DNA of 64,000 bases from Flavobacterium sp. H122. GTDB taxonomy: Bacteria > Bacteroidota > Bacteroidia > Flavobacteriales > Flavobacteriaceae. The position numbers were made by a program, and so were the translations under genes. Positions 35,376 through 45,068 of the stretch are shown piece after piece. The number at the start of each line of letters is the position of its first letter. The stretch's first letter is position 1. The notes below the pieces were generated by a model. The model saw only the letters and a program-made list of their open reading frames with translations, made no database searches and was not told where the DNA came from. Where the stretch lies: positions 49,542-113,541 of the forward strand of contig NZ_SJZD01000005.1 in NCBI RefSeq assembly GCF_004959765.1. The letters are read 5' to 3'.

Positions 35376-35491
35376 AGGAATTTATACGGCCTGACGGAAA
35401 ACTTCAATTACACTTATCAATAGTTTTATAAACAATAACAATTCTTTTTAAAAAAAAATAAAAAAATTCTTTTAAAACTAAAAAAAGTTCT

Positions 35492-35499
35492 TATATTTG
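35492..35499 (+). promoter_or_regulatory. -7 element of the tRNA-Pro gene
   Basis: TATATTTG matches TAnnTTTG and ends 10 bases before the tRNA 5' end, a fitting distance for a stable RNA promoter. No TTTG -33 box is clear. Confidence 0.55.
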
Positions 35500-35509
35500 C
35501 ACCCGCTTT

Positions 35510-35584
35510 CGGGGTGTAGCGTAGCCCGGTCATCGCGCCTGGTTTGGGACCAGGAGGTCGCAGGTTCGAATCCTGCCACCCCGA
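35510..35584 (+). tRNA. tRNA-Pro (anticodon TGG)
   Basis: 75 nt without encoded CCA. The acceptor arms CGGGGTG and CACCCCG pair fully. The anticodon stem CCTGG/CCAGG encloses the loop TTTGGGA with TGG at 35545-35547. The T arm contains GGTTCGAATCC. It stands alone and is followed by a terminator at 35629-35664. Confidence 0.97.
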
Positions 35585-35628
35585 CAAAAAAGTCTGTATC
35601 ATATAAAATGAAACGGTCTTATGAAAGC

Positions 35629-35664
35629 AAAAAAACCTTTCTGTTCACACAGAAAGGTTTTTTT
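35629..35664 (+). terminator. Bidirectional terminator between tRNA-Pro and the pigment cluster
   Basis: A 15-bp stem (AAAAAAACCTTTCTG / CAGAAAGGTTTTTTT) with a 6-nt loop and T-rich flanks on both strands. It ends the tRNA transcript and, on the - strand, the long flexirubin unit. Confidence 0.88.
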
Positions 35665-35673
35665 ATTTTGTTA

Positions 35674-36489
35674 CTACCTGAAAACCGATTTCCTTATAAT
35701 TCGGTTAAACAGCTTATACCCTAAATTAGACCGAAGCAGTTTCATTGCATTTGCATCAAAACCAATTGTATAGCGCGTAAAATTCTTTTTGGGATTGTTG
35801 GCAATACTGAAAAGTGTTTTGGTTATTTCGGAAGTAAGATTAGTATTCTTCTTTGTTTTTTTATGAAGAATGCTGCTTATTTTCTCCATTAACAGATCAT
35901 ATGAATCAATTCCCGACATTTCTGATTTTACAACATGGCTCTGGAAAGCTGTTGGTGCGTTTCCAAATTGAACTGTGCTCACACTGATATTAAAATCCAG
36001 CAATTCATACGACATACATTCCGAGAAGCTTTCAACCGCTTTCTTTGTAGAATGGTAAAAACTTCCCAAAGGCAGATTAACCAATCCGGCAATAGAGGAT
36101 ATATTGATAAACTGACCGTAACGCTGTTCTCTGAATACCGGAATAAAAGCACGGCTCATTTTTACAACTCCAAACCAGTTAACATCTACAATATGCTTTA
36201 TTTTTTCATCTTCAGAAAGCTCCACAAAACTTCTATAACCAATTCCTGCATTATTAATAATCGCATCTATGGTTTTATGGTTTGCCAGTATTTCCTTTTT
36301 GGCATTTTCAATACTTTCAGTTGATGTCACATCAATAATATAACTGCTTACATTAGGCAGCCCTACAATTTCCTTACCATGATCAAAACATGTCATCGTT
36401 GCTATAACGTGCCAGCCATTTGTTGAAAAATATTTTGCTGTTGCTGCACCTATTCCACTTGAAGCACCAGTGATAATAACCGTTTTCAT
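35674..36489 (-). CDS. Short-chain dehydrogenase/reductase
   Basis: 271 residues, classical SDR: T-G-A-S-S-G-I-G (7-14), N-N-A-G (79-82), catalytic S132, Y145 and K149. The F-Y-H-S-T-K-K-A-V-E spacing is typical. The C-terminal part (about 190-271) is Lys-rich and unlike FabG. Last gene of the pigment unit, 5 bases after the ligase gene. Its substrate, perhaps an aryl polyene or lipid ketone, is unknown. Confidence 0.85.
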   Translation of the reverse strand: MKTVIITGASSGIGAATAKYFSTNGWHVIATMTCFDHGKEIVGLPNVSSYIIDVTSTESIENAKKEILANHKTIDAIINNAGIGYRSFVELSEDEKIKHIVDVNWFGVVKMSRAFIPVFREQRYGQFINISSIAGLVNLPLGSFYHSTKKAVESFSECMSYELLDFNISVSTVQFGNAPTAFQSHVVKSEMSGIDSYDLLMEKISSILHKKTKKNTNLTSEITKTLFSIANNPKKNFTRYTIGFDANAMKLLRSNLGYKLFNRIIRKSVFR

Positions 36490-36494
36490 ATCTT

Positions 36495-37784
36495 TTAAAT
36501 TCTTTTGTCAATAAATGTAATGGGCTTTCGGCTCATTGGAGTGAAAATCACCTTGTTCAACACCTCAAAAGGCACAAATTCAATTTTAGGTGTCACTCTT
36601 AGTTTTGCCCTGAAATGATCTTTAATCTCGCTTAAAAAAGCTTCGGAGTTATTTCTTGCCGCAATTTTAATTAAAATCTCGTCAGTTCCTAAATCATTTG
36701 TCGAAATCTCTATTACATGTGCCTGAATAGCTTCAAAATAATTCAGTAAATCATGCATAGCCGGCGGATACAAAGTAGTTCCTTTGTATTTTATCATGTG
36801 TTGCTTTCTGCCTATAACAGGACCAACACGCAATGTATTCCTTCCGCAGGCACATGGATCAGTATGCAGTTTTACAATATCTCCGGTTTTAAAACGCAAA
36901 AGTGGCATTGCCTCTACTCCTAAGGTAGTTATTGTTAATTCGCCGCTTTCGCCCGGAGCAACCGGATTATCATTTTCATCCAGTACTTCTGTTATAATAA
37001 GTTCCGGATGATGATGCCCGCCGTGAAACTGGCTGCATTCAGTAAAAGCGGTACTCATTTCAGTTGAGGCATAAGTAGAAAAAAGCTGGACATTCCACTT
37101 ATCCGTTATCTTTTTTGCTAAAATTGAAGGAGAAAAATCCTGATTTCTAAGTGATTCACCTATACAAACCACACCTTTGACACCCGAAGCATTGAAGTCG
37201 ATATTATGATTTTCTGCATATTCTATCATTTTCAATAAAAACGAAGGCACCGCAACAAGGTATTTGGGCTTGTATTTCAGGATAGAATCCCATTGTAATT
37301 CAGGTACTCCGGCGCCCACCCTGATTATGCCTGCCTTTAGCTTTTTCAATCCTAAAAAATAGGCCAAACCAGCCATAAATCTCCTATCCATTGTAGTCAT
37401 CAACTGAACCACATCGCCTTCCTGTATTCCGGCACAGGCAAATGAAATTGCTTCATTGTATGCCAGTCTATCCAAATCTCCGTCGGTTAGTCCAAAAGTT
37501 ACCGGATTCCCTAAAGTTCCTGATGTAGTTGCATAATCAATTATTTTATGTCTGGGAACACAAAAAAAATCGTCGTTGTTTTCCTGCAGATCTGTTTTAG
37601 TAGTTACAGGAATTTTTGACAAATCATCAATGGATTTTATATCACTGATATCAATTTTATTTTTTTCAAAAACAGATTGATAATAAGGCGAAAACTCTTT
37701 TAAATACGCCAGTAATTCCTTCAGCTTCATTTCCTGAAGCTGGTTTATTTCTTTCTCAGATGCCTTTTCAATTAATGGAATCAT
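36495..37784 (-). CDS. Adenylate-forming ligase, PaaK (phenylacetate-CoA ligase)-like
   Basis: 429 residues. Nucleotide loop Y-A-T-T-S-G-T-L-G-N-P (about 88-98), F-S-T-Y-A-S-T-E-M and R-F-K-T-G-D-I-V (about 298-305) fit the ANL superfamily, PaaK branch. It should activate a carboxylate as adenylate and pass it to CoA or a carrier. In this cluster an aromatic acid starter or the aryl polyene acid is the probable substrate. Its start overlaps the C45 gene's stop by 4 bases (ATGA). Confidence 0.82.
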   Translation of the reverse strand: MIPLIEKASEKEINQLQEMKLKELLAYLKEFSPYYQSVFEKNKIDISDIKSIDDLSKIPVTTKTDLQENNDDFFCVPRHKIIDYATTSGTLGNPVTFGLTDGDLDRLAYNEAISFACAGIQEGDVVQLMTTMDRRFMAGLAYFLGLKKLKAGIIRVGAGVPELQWDSILKYKPKYLVAVPSFLLKMIEYAENHNIDFNASGVKGVVCIGESLRNQDFSPSILAKKITDKWNVQLFSTYASTEMSTAFTECSQFHGGHHHPELIITEVLDENDNPVAPGESGELTITTLGVEAMPLLRFKTGDIVKLHTDPCACGRNTLRVGPVIGRKQHMIKYKGTTLYPPAMHDLLNYFEAIQAHVIEISTNDLGTDEILIKIAARNNSEAFLSEIKDHFRAKLRVTPKIEFVPFEVLNKVIFTPMSRKPITFIDKRI

Positions 37785-39445
37785 TGGATTTTTCTTTTAA
37801 TTTTTCTCAGATACTTTTCGATTTGAAGTTTATCCGGAACTGTCGTTATTTCTTTAGTCAGGGCTTTTTCAAACTGCACCTTAGCCTCCTTATATAATTT
37901 TTTACCAAAATAATACTTTCCGGTTTTTGTATACACAACCCAAAAATGAGGATTCAGCTCCTGATATTCTTTGATAAAATTTGGATCTAAATTTTTATCA
38001 TTTTTCAAAGCATCATCAACAATTCTGTCTTGAATTCTGAATTTTTCATAATCAGCAAAGGCTTTGGAATTTACAAAATCTTCTTTCTGAATTGCAAGTG
38101 ATTCGTTTTCTAAAACTACAAAATCCTTTGGTTTATCCTTAAAAATTTCATTTAAATCGTAAGCTACAAATTGACCTAACTGATACGGATTAGTGGATAC
38201 CCAAACCAATTTGCTTTCGGGCTTAAAAACAACACTATGATGTGCCAGCAACTGATTTAAAGCTTTTTCGTTCCCGTAACCAATTTCCTTATCATTTAAA
38301 CCTTCTCTGTTTCTAAGAATCTGAACCATTTTCTGCGGGTTCATTTTATTATTTTCAACCAGTAATTCATTCATCCGCTCAAAACGATACATGGAATGGC
38401 TTTCTTTTATATGCTTCTGGTTTCTTTTATCTTCACGGTAAGCACTGCTTTGAAAATGATTGGAGCAAACCAACTGATTCGAATTTTGAACTTCATAAAC
38501 TCCAAAATTTTTAGGAGATACTTCTATTAAAACCGCTTTTTTATCTTTTGCACTTCCAATCATGATTGATTCAGAAACAAAAACCTGACTTTTTTTAGCA
38601 ATTTCAACAGCTTCCTGTATGGTCGAAGCGTACTGCAGAATTTCTCTGGCAACGATTGATATTGGCGTTTTGGCTACCAGAGGGATTTTAGATTTCCCTG
38701 CATTTATAGTCACTGTCAGACCTTCATTATTCATTCCGGAAACCACTCCGGTCATACCTGCCCAGCCAACACTCATAAACGGATAACCCTTATCCGGTTT
38801 TACAAAAGAAATCATCTTATCCTGAGCAAATTCATCTCCGGCATAAAAATCAAAATTTCTTCCTATCAGTAATTCTCCGTCATCTGTCTTATTTCCCCAA
38901 ACGGCCATTGAAGAACAGCCAACCAGTGCCAAATCCTGCATGGCATGACCAATATCATGCGCACCGTGTAAATACAGGCTTCTTAAATATTTAGGCGCAA
39001 TGTTGTTAAATCTATCAGAACTAAATTGAGAAATACCATATATCTCAGTCTTATATTCTTCAGGAATGTTTAAATATAATTTCCGGTTGTACCATTTTAA
39101 AAAATGACGTAAAAGCTTTTGCCTGAATTTTGAAGGCACTAAATCCTCAATCCTGGAAAAGAAAACACGTTCCTGCTTTTCCACCATATTTTTAGCCAGA
39201 CTGCCATGTAAAAGCCCTCGTTGCAAAGGATCACCTTCAATGTATAATTCCCAGATATTCTGCTTATTCTTAATCAGAAAATTTTTGTCCGAAGTAAAGA
39301 GACTATCTGAATGCTTTTTAACATCAGGCATTTTATTATCATAACCAATCAAATGGGGCTTATGATGAATAGATTTTGAAATACCACAGGAAAAGAACAA
39401 AAAAACAATTCCAATGAAAAACAGTATTTGGATTCTTCTTTTCAT
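37781..39445 (-). CDS. C45-family (acyl-CoA:6-APA acyltransferase-like) lipoprotein
   Basis: 554 residues. A hydrophobic start ends in a lipobox-like F-F-S-C (C20), so it is probably lipidated and periplasmic. The Ntn-hydrolase core runs about 165-420, with G-C-S-S-M-A-V-W giving the candidate nucleophile C177 and G-R-N-F-D-F-Y-A-G matching the family. Members make or break amide or ester bonds on small molecules. Within a flexirubin cluster it is a candidate for joining the polyene acid to the resorcinol, which is inference. C-terminal TPR-like residues (about 500-554). Confidence 0.75.
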   Translation of the reverse strand: MKRRIQILFFIGIVFLFFSCGISKSIHHKPHLIGYDNKMPDVKKHSDSLFTSDKNFLIKNKQNIWELYIEGDPLQRGLLHGSLAKNMVEKQERVFFSRIEDLVPSKFRQKLLRHFLKWYNRKLYLNIPEEYKTEIYGISQFSSDRFNNIAPKYLRSLYLHGAHDIGHAMQDLALVGCSSMAVWGNKTDDGELLIGRNFDFYAGDEFAQDKMISFVKPDKGYPFMSVGWAGMTGVVSGMNNEGLTVTINAGKSKIPLVAKTPISIVAREILQYASTIQEAVEIAKKSQVFVSESIMIGSAKDKKAVLIEVSPKNFGVYEVQNSNQLVCSNHFQSSAYREDKRNQKHIKESHSMYRFERMNELLVENNKMNPQKMVQILRNREGLNDKEIGYGNEKALNQLLAHHSVVFKPESKLVWVSTNPYQLGQFVAYDLNEIFKDKPKDFVVLENESLAIQKEDFVNSKAFADYEKFRIQDRIVDDALKNDKNLDPNFIKEYQELNPHFWVVYTKTGKYYFGKKLYKEAKVQFEKALTKEITTVPDKLQIEKYLRKIKRKIQ

Positions 39446-40968
39446 TACTTATTTTTCAATTCGCTGTTGATTTTATTAATCAGATAATCTTTTCCTAAAA
39501 TTTCCGAACAAGTTACAACAGCTCCGATAGTTACTCCTAAAACACCATGCATATTAATGCTTTGACCTGTTAACAGCAGATTTTCAATTTTTGTTTTAGG
39601 TGAAATGAATGTTTTCATTGGATTATTGGAATCTTTCACATAACCATATAAATTACCATGATGTCCGCCTATATAGTCTCTATAGGACAATGGTGTTGAG
39701 GCATGAACCGATTTTATATGTTCCCGGATATTGGGAAATTTTTTCTCCAGCTCGTTCAAAAAGACTTCTGTCTTCCTTTGCTTAAAAGCTTCGTAATCCT
39801 CTCCTCTGTCCTCCGTTTCTGCAACTGTATTATGGCTTGATTCCCATGGTTTCATTTCATCAAAACGCATATAAGTAATTCCGGTTAAGCTTTCTGCCCA
39901 TTCCTGATTTTCAGATGCAACATTCATAGAAACCATATAACTTTCCGGCCATGACTGCTCGGTATAGTTTCCAGCTTCCCAAATACGGTCTGCATCTTTA
40001 AAGTGATAGTAATTATGATTGATATATTTGAACGATTCCGGTTTGAAAACAACATAAATACTGAACGGAGCAATCAGAACATCCAGCTCCTGAATCCGCT
40101 TATAGTAGGACTTTCTGAGTTTGTCCTCCCCTATCATTTTAAGTGTTGTTTTAGGTTCAATATTTGAAATAAAAACATCACCAAAATACTCTTTTCCGTT
40201 TTTTACTTTTGCCGAAACCAGTTTACCTTCCTCAAAACCAAAATCAATTACTTCGCTATGCTTAAAAACTTCGCCTCCATATTTCCTAATCTGCTTTATC
40301 AGCTGTTTGGTTATCTGACTTCCACCGTTAACACATCTCCATGAGCTTTGTATGTATGAATTTACAGAAAGTGCATGGACATAAAAAGGAGTTTTATCAG
40401 CAATTCCCGCATATAAAAAGTTGGATCCTGTCAAAACCGATTTCAGTTTTTCATTTGTTGTCAGCTCGTCAAAATAATTTTTAGCATTAATCGACAGAAT
40501 TTCTTCCTGATAACCGTTTCCGTTTCTCAAATTATACAAAGGGAAAGAATCACAGGTATACTGCAGATTTTCACAATACTTTCTTAATGTTTCCTCTTCT
40601 TCAGGAAAAAAGACTTTCAGTTGTTTTACAAAGTTATCGTAGCCTTGCGCATGAGGATATTCATTGGAATCGTTATCAAAAGTTATAAAATCATAACCGT
40701 CTTCGTTCATTTTTTTTAAACGAAGCTCATCCATGATACCTAAATAAGTAAAGTAGCTGTGTAAATTTTGTCCTTTTGTCAATCCGCCAATGTAATGAAT
40801 ACCGGTATCAAAAATTGTCTTGTCACGGACAAATGTCTGCAGATTACCGCCATACTGGTTATTTTTTTCCAAAACACAGACTTTCTTACCCTCTTTAGCC
40901 AATATAACTGCCGAGACTAATCCGCCCAGACCGCTTCCTATGATTACTATATCGTATTTATTTTCCAA
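39445..40968 (-). CDS. FAD-dependent oxidoreductase, phytoene-desaturase-like
   Basis: 507 residues. Rossmann motif G-S-G-L-G-G-L-V-S-A (about 11-20) and V-C-V-L-E-K-N-N-Q-Y-G-G-N (about 30-42) are typical of the phytoene desaturase/amine oxidase fold. The C-terminal FAD loop is G-Q-S-I-N-M-H-G-V-L-G (about 470-480). It may set or adjust conjugated bonds or oxidise the chain. The start is TTG at 40968, and its stop shares one base with the start of the next gene. Confidence 0.85.
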   Translation of the reverse strand: MENKYDIVIIGSGLGGLVSAVILAKEGKKVCVLEKNNQYGGNLQTFVRDKTIFDTGIHYIGGLTKGQNLHSYFTYLGIMDELRLKKMNEDGYDFITFDNDSNEYPHAQGYDNFVKQLKVFFPEEEETLRKYCENLQYTCDSFPLYNLRNGNGYQEEILSINAKNYFDELTTNEKLKSVLTGSNFLYAGIADKTPFYVHALSVNSYIQSSWRCVNGGSQITKQLIKQIRKYGGEVFKHSEVIDFGFEEGKLVSAKVKNGKEYFGDVFISNIEPKTTLKMIGEDKLRKSYYKRIQELDVLIAPFSIYVVFKPESFKYINHNYYHFKDADRIWEAGNYTEQSWPESYMVSMNVASENQEWAESLTGITYMRFDEMKPWESSHNTVAETEDRGEDYEAFKQRKTEVFLNELEKKFPNIREHIKSVHASTPLSYRDYIGGHHGNLYGYVKDSNNPMKTFISPKTKIENLLLTGQSINMHGVLGVTIGAVVTCSEILGKDYLINKINSELKNK

Positions 40969-40970
40969 GA

Positions 40971-43900
40971 CTACTTTACTAAAACTATAAGATCTTTATT
41001 ATTAACCTGAGTAACAAATCCTGAACTTTCAAAATATGACTTTAATTCAAAATTTGCTGTCAGCAGTATTTTGTTTGCTTTTGAAGCCAATTGCATTTTT
41101 TCTTCATGCAGCTCATGCGTATCAGAAATCAACACTGTGTCAAACTTGTGATTGACTTCTGACAGATTATCAATATACTTTATATCTCTCTTTTTTACAA
41201 GATAATTTGCAGATGCTATAGCTTTATTATCCTCATTTTCAAACAAAGACTGGATTTTTCGTTTGGGCTGCTGTATTGCTAAAAGGAAATCAATCTGTCC
41301 GAAATCATCTGCATGATGCAAAATACAGGCATCTTCAGCAATGTGTTTGTTTAGGTTAAAATACAGTGCTTTATTTTTTTTAAAATCGGTCTTAACTGCT
41401 GTTACAATTTCTTCTTCTTTATACAAAAAGCTCAGGAACAGTTTTTGACGGAAATAGTTCTCGTCCTCATAATCAGTTCTGATTTTTGCAAACTCCTGAC
41501 GATAGAATTTATTTATTTTTTTAGTTCTTTCAGTGTAATCAATTCCAAACGAAGCATCATCAGCTTTTATACGCTCTCCTACCACAACCGAAATACTTTC
41601 GTTGTAAATCATAAAATCACCTTTAGGAGCAGTTTCTGAATTACCGTGTATGTAAATCGGCAGAATATCCAGATTAAATTCCTGTGCCAGGAAAAAAGCT
41701 CCCTTGTGAAAACGTTTCACCACATTGTCTTCCGAGCGCGTTCCTTCAGGAAAAATCATTAATGAATAGCCTTGCTCCACTTTTTCTTTCAAATGGTCCA
41801 CACCTCCTTCTATGCCTTGTGAAACGGGATAATATCCCATGGCTTTTACCGCTTTTCCGAAAATTGGTGATTTATAAACCCAATCATTTACCAGATACAC
41901 AATTTTATGCGTTACCATACCTAAGGCCAAAGTATCCAGTACTGATGTATGATTTGCAATTACAACCGCCGGCTTTTCAAAGGTTTCATTAAACTTATTA
42001 ACTACCTGTTTTTTCACCAAAGGATTAGAATATAAAACCGATGTTACAAACTTAGCCATCATTTTTCTGAAAAGCAGCATCTTTTTTTCCGGTTTTCCAG
42101 GTAATACCTTAACCAGAAAACGTCCAAAAGTAGACAGGAGAATTCCGCCTAATGCGTAATAAATCAATGATATAACCGAATGTATAAATGTAAAAAAAGT
42201 TATTGGAGAATTTCCTTTTTTAACCCGGCTAAAGAAACATATCCTGAATAAAACAGGGTAAAATACAAACGTAATAATCAAGGCGGCAAATACTCCGATT
42301 AATGACACTGCCGATATCGATTTCAATGCAGGATGCTTTGCAAAAATTAAAGCTCCAATGGCTAAAACAGTCGTTAATGCCGCCAGAATTATTGATATCC
42401 TATAGGTTTTTGTTTCGTTTTTACCGGTTGTATATTCTTTTTGCAGAGCGCTTGTCATAAAAATACTGAAATCGACTCCGTGACCAAAAATCAGTGTACA
42501 GACAATTAAACTGAAAATATTCAGTTGAATATCAAACCAGCTCATTATACCGGCAGTAACCACACCGGTTACAGCGATAGGAATAGTACTGATAATTACC
42601 AGTTCTATCCGTTTGAAAAACATAAACAGAATCAAAATTACTGCAATAAACGAGTAATTAATCAAACTGTTAAAATCGTCACGAAGCTTTCCTAAAAAAG
42701 TTTCGTTCATTTGCTGACGGTCGATAGTGATTACTTCTTTTTGGACATCCATTGTGGACACAAAACGGTCTCTTTGATCCGGAGAAACTTTGGCAACCGA
42801 AGAAATTGTGTAAAATCCGTTTTTCTCGGTTACAAATTCTTCTAAAAACAAAGCTTTCAGTTGTGAGTACTCTTTAAAAGTTATCGGTGCAAAATCTTTA
42901 GCCAGCATGTCATAAAAATTCTGATGGGCTTCCGGTTTAAAACCAAGTTTCGCCCCACTGGCAATAAGCCTGCTTTTAACTTCCGCTTTTCGCTGGGCAC
43001 TCCAAAATGAATTCCACTTTTCAATTTTTTGATTTTGTGCCTCCTGTGAAAGCACGATACCTCCTATAGAACTGAAATTTAAAATTTTATTTTCTGACTT
43101 TTCTTCTGAAAGATTTTGAAACAATGCCGCATTGTTTTTCAAAGCTTCATCAATAGAATTGCCATAGGTTGCCAGATAAATTGATTTAGAAGTCAGATTT
43201 GAGGAACTCTCCAGTTTATTTTCAGCGTTTTTAATTTCAGAAGGAATGAAGTTCAAATCGGCCAAATTGTTATTGAATTTTACATTCCCAAAAGTGAACA
43301 GGCTAACCGCAATAACAATTACGCTTGAAATAATCAGAAATTTATTTTTTTCGAATGAAAAACCGGCAACTTTATCCAGAACCGTCTGACGTTCTATGGT
43401 TACACCTTCTTTCGGTTTGTATAAATGCGGAATAATCAATAATGAAAAAACTGCCGATACCATTACACTGATTGCCGCAAAAATCCCAAGATCCTTTAGT
43501 GCTTCAGAATTCACAAACAGCAGACATAAAAACGCAACAGCTGTAGTGGAACTGCTCATAAGAAGAGGCATCGTAATATCTTTATACAAAGCTTCAACAT
43601 TACTGTTATGACGGTAATGCGTCATAATGTGAAGCGAATAATCGATAGTCACTCCTAACAGCACTGCGCCGACACTTAATGAAATGGCTGAAATAGTTCC
43701 TTTTAAAAAAACCAGTCCCGCAATAGCCACTGCAATTCCAAAAAGCGTTGGAATGAATATAATAACCGGTATAAATATTTTGCGGTAAAAAAGAATCAAA
43801 ATAAGCATTAAAGCTCCAAGTGAAGCCAAAATGGTCGTAACAATATCTGATTTTATCTGTTTGGCATTAGCCACAGCAATCAATGAAGAACCAAAATAAT

Positions 43901-44645
43901 CAACTGAAGCTTTTCCTTTGAATTCTTTGTTCAGCTGTTTTTTGATATTGTATAGGTTTTCAGCAAAAAGTGAGTTTTTTTCCGTTTCACTTCCGCCCAG
44001 TTTGGGATTAATGAACAACAGGAGTTTGGATTCATCTTTTGTGACCACATAACCATTTTTTAACTGGAAATCGTCACCAATACTCAGTTGCTGCAGTTTC
44101 TTTAAAGAAATAAATGAAATTCCTAAAGGGTCATTAATAATAAAATCTTTAGCAATTATTCCTGTCGGAGAAATTAAAGTTCTGTAGTTTTTATCAACCT
44201 GAATTGCAATACTGTCGCTTGATAATTTTTTCTCAATTTGGTGATAATCCCTGTCTTCCAGAAACAGAGGAAGATTATTAAAAACAAACTGAAATGTTTC
44301 CTGAATATTTTCTTCATCAACTTTACCCTGTATGTTTTTAATGTATTCGCTGCACGATTGGACACTATCCAAAAAAACATCTGCTGTTTCAGTTAAATCA
44401 TCAACAGTTGCGTTTTTATCTTTTTCAACAATTACAGTGATTTTATCAGAAAACCTGAGTTGCTGCAATACTTTTGCAGTGACATCGGCTTTTTCATTTT
44501 TAGGAATAATTCGTGTAATGTCTTCTTCAAATTTAATCTTTGAAGCTAAAAAACCAAACACCAACAAAATACTTAAAGCAATAGTTATTGCCAGTACTTT
44601 ATTTTTTTGTACAAACTGATGGATTTTTATAAAATAATGGTGCAT
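40971..44645 (-). CDS. MMPL-type exporter fused to a PlsC-like acyltransferase
   Basis: 1224 residues. About 1-830 is an RND/MMPL transporter with twelve helices and two periplasmic loops (first at about 45-255). About 870-1070 is a 1-acylglycerol-3-phosphate acyltransferase-like domain with N-H-T-S-V-L-D (898-904) and F-P-E-G-T-R. The last about 150 residues resemble a truncated Rossmann-like domain (C-I-L-H-H-A-D-D-F-G, then V-L-I-S-D) without a clear name. MMPL exporters in aryl polyene clusters move the pigment to the envelope. The fusion suggests acylation coupled to export. Confidence 0.85.
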   Translation of the reverse strand: MHHYFIKIHQFVQKNKVLAITIALSILLVFGFLASKIKFEEDITRIIPKNEKADVTAKVLQQLRFSDKITVIVEKDKNATVDDLTETADVFLDSVQSCSEYIKNIQGKVDEENIQETFQFVFNNLPLFLEDRDYHQIEKKLSSDSIAIQVDKNYRTLISPTGIIAKDFIINDPLGISFISLKKLQQLSIGDDFQLKNGYVVTKDESKLLLFINPKLGGSETEKNSLFAENLYNIKKQLNKEFKGKASVDYFGSSLIAVANAKQIKSDIVTTILASLGALMLILILFYRKIFIPVIIFIPTLFGIAVAIAGLVFLKGTISAISLSVGAVLLGVTIDYSLHIMTHYRHNSNVEALYKDITMPLLMSSSTTAVAFLCLLFVNSEALKDLGIFAAISVMVSAVFSLLIIPHLYKPKEGVTIERQTVLDKVAGFSFEKNKFLIISSVIVIAVSLFTFGNVKFNNNLADLNFIPSEIKNAENKLESSSNLTSKSIYLATYGNSIDEALKNNAALFQNLSEEKSENKILNFSSIGGIVLSQEAQNQKIEKWNSFWSAQRKAEVKSRLIASGAKLGFKPEAHQNFYDMLAKDFAPITFKEYSQLKALFLEEFVTEKNGFYTISSVAKVSPDQRDRFVSTMDVQKEVITIDRQQMNETFLGKLRDDFNSLINYSFIAVILILFMFFKRIELVIISTIPIAVTGVVTAGIMSWFDIQLNIFSLIVCTLIFGHGVDFSIFMTSALQKEYTTGKNETKTYRISIILAALTTVLAIGALIFAKHPALKSISAVSLIGVFAALIITFVFYPVLFRICFFSRVKKGNSPITFFTFIHSVISLIYYALGGILLSTFGRFLVKVLPGKPEKKMLLFRKMMAKFVTSVLYSNPLVKKQVVNKFNETFEKPAVVIANHTSVLDTLALGMVTHKIVYLVNDWVYKSPIFGKAVKAMGYYPVSQGIEGGVDHLKEKVEQGYSLMIFPEGTRSEDNVVKRFHKGAFFLAQEFNLDILPIYIHGNSETAPKGDFMIYNESISVVVGERIKADDASFGIDYTERTKKINKFYRQEFAKIRTDYEDENYFRQKLFLSFLYKEEEIVTAVKTDFKKNKALYFNLNKHIAEDACILHHADDFGQIDFLLAIQQPKRKIQSLFENEDNKAIASANYLVKKRDIKYIDNLSEVNHKFDTVLISDTHELHEEKMQLASKANKILLTANFELKSYFESSGFVTQVNNKDLIVLVK

Positions 44646-45068
44646 TTACTGTTCTGATTTTCTGGTCAGCGAAAGTAATAAATAACTTCCAACTCCGAAA
44701 ATAAAAGCCATAACAGTTGCCAAAACAAAACTGCCTATAAGGTATTGAACAATATTGGTTTTGATGTGGCTGAATTCAATGGGGTGATTAAAAGAAAATT
44801 TAGCTTTATCCGCAACGAACAAACCTCCGGTTTTAAGTGATCCATAAATAACAAACGGAATCATAGGAGGAATACTGATATTTGAAAAAGCAAACGCAAG
44901 GGCTTTGTTCCAACGCAGCAAAACTGAAACAGAAATTACAACGGCGGTTTGAAATCCCCAGAAAGGTGCAATACCGCAAAAAACCCCAAGCGCAATGGAT
45001 AATGCTTTTTTTAGATTGGAATCAGAACTGGCTAAAATGTCTTCTTTGAAAAAATCCTTAAAGTTTTT
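44646..45068 (-). pseudogene. DUF2062 domain, out of frame with the upstream GT2 gene
   Basis: The frame is open from about 45068 without ATG or GTG. Its first residues are K-D-F-F-K-E-D-I-L-A-S, then G-V-F-C-G-I-A-P-F-W-G-F-Q-T, a DUF2062 hallmark, and three membrane helices. The only in-frame candidate start (TTG at 44921) falls inside the domain. In relatives DUF2062 is usually fused to the GT2 domain. The stop of the GT2 frame (TAA at 45058-45060) lies just inside this open frame, one base out of phase, next to an A13 run (45064-45076). It ends directly before the MMPL gene. Confidence 0.75.

Noticed and set aside
35497..35724. Reading frame running through the tRNA-Pro
   Set aside because: It spans a tRNA and a terminator; typical spurious frame.
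36495..37784. PaaK-like ligase as MenE
   Set aside because: The nucleotide loop and end match phenylacetate-CoA ligases, and the gene is inside the pigment unit, far from the men block.
41684..41992. + strand frames inside the MMPL gene
   Set aside because: Low-complexity shadow translations opposite a clear coding region.
44646..44921. A stand-alone 91-residue membrane protein starting at TTG 44921
   Set aside because: The TTG lies within the DUF2062 domain; the conserved G-I-A-P-F-W-G-F-Q-T part is upstream in the same frame.
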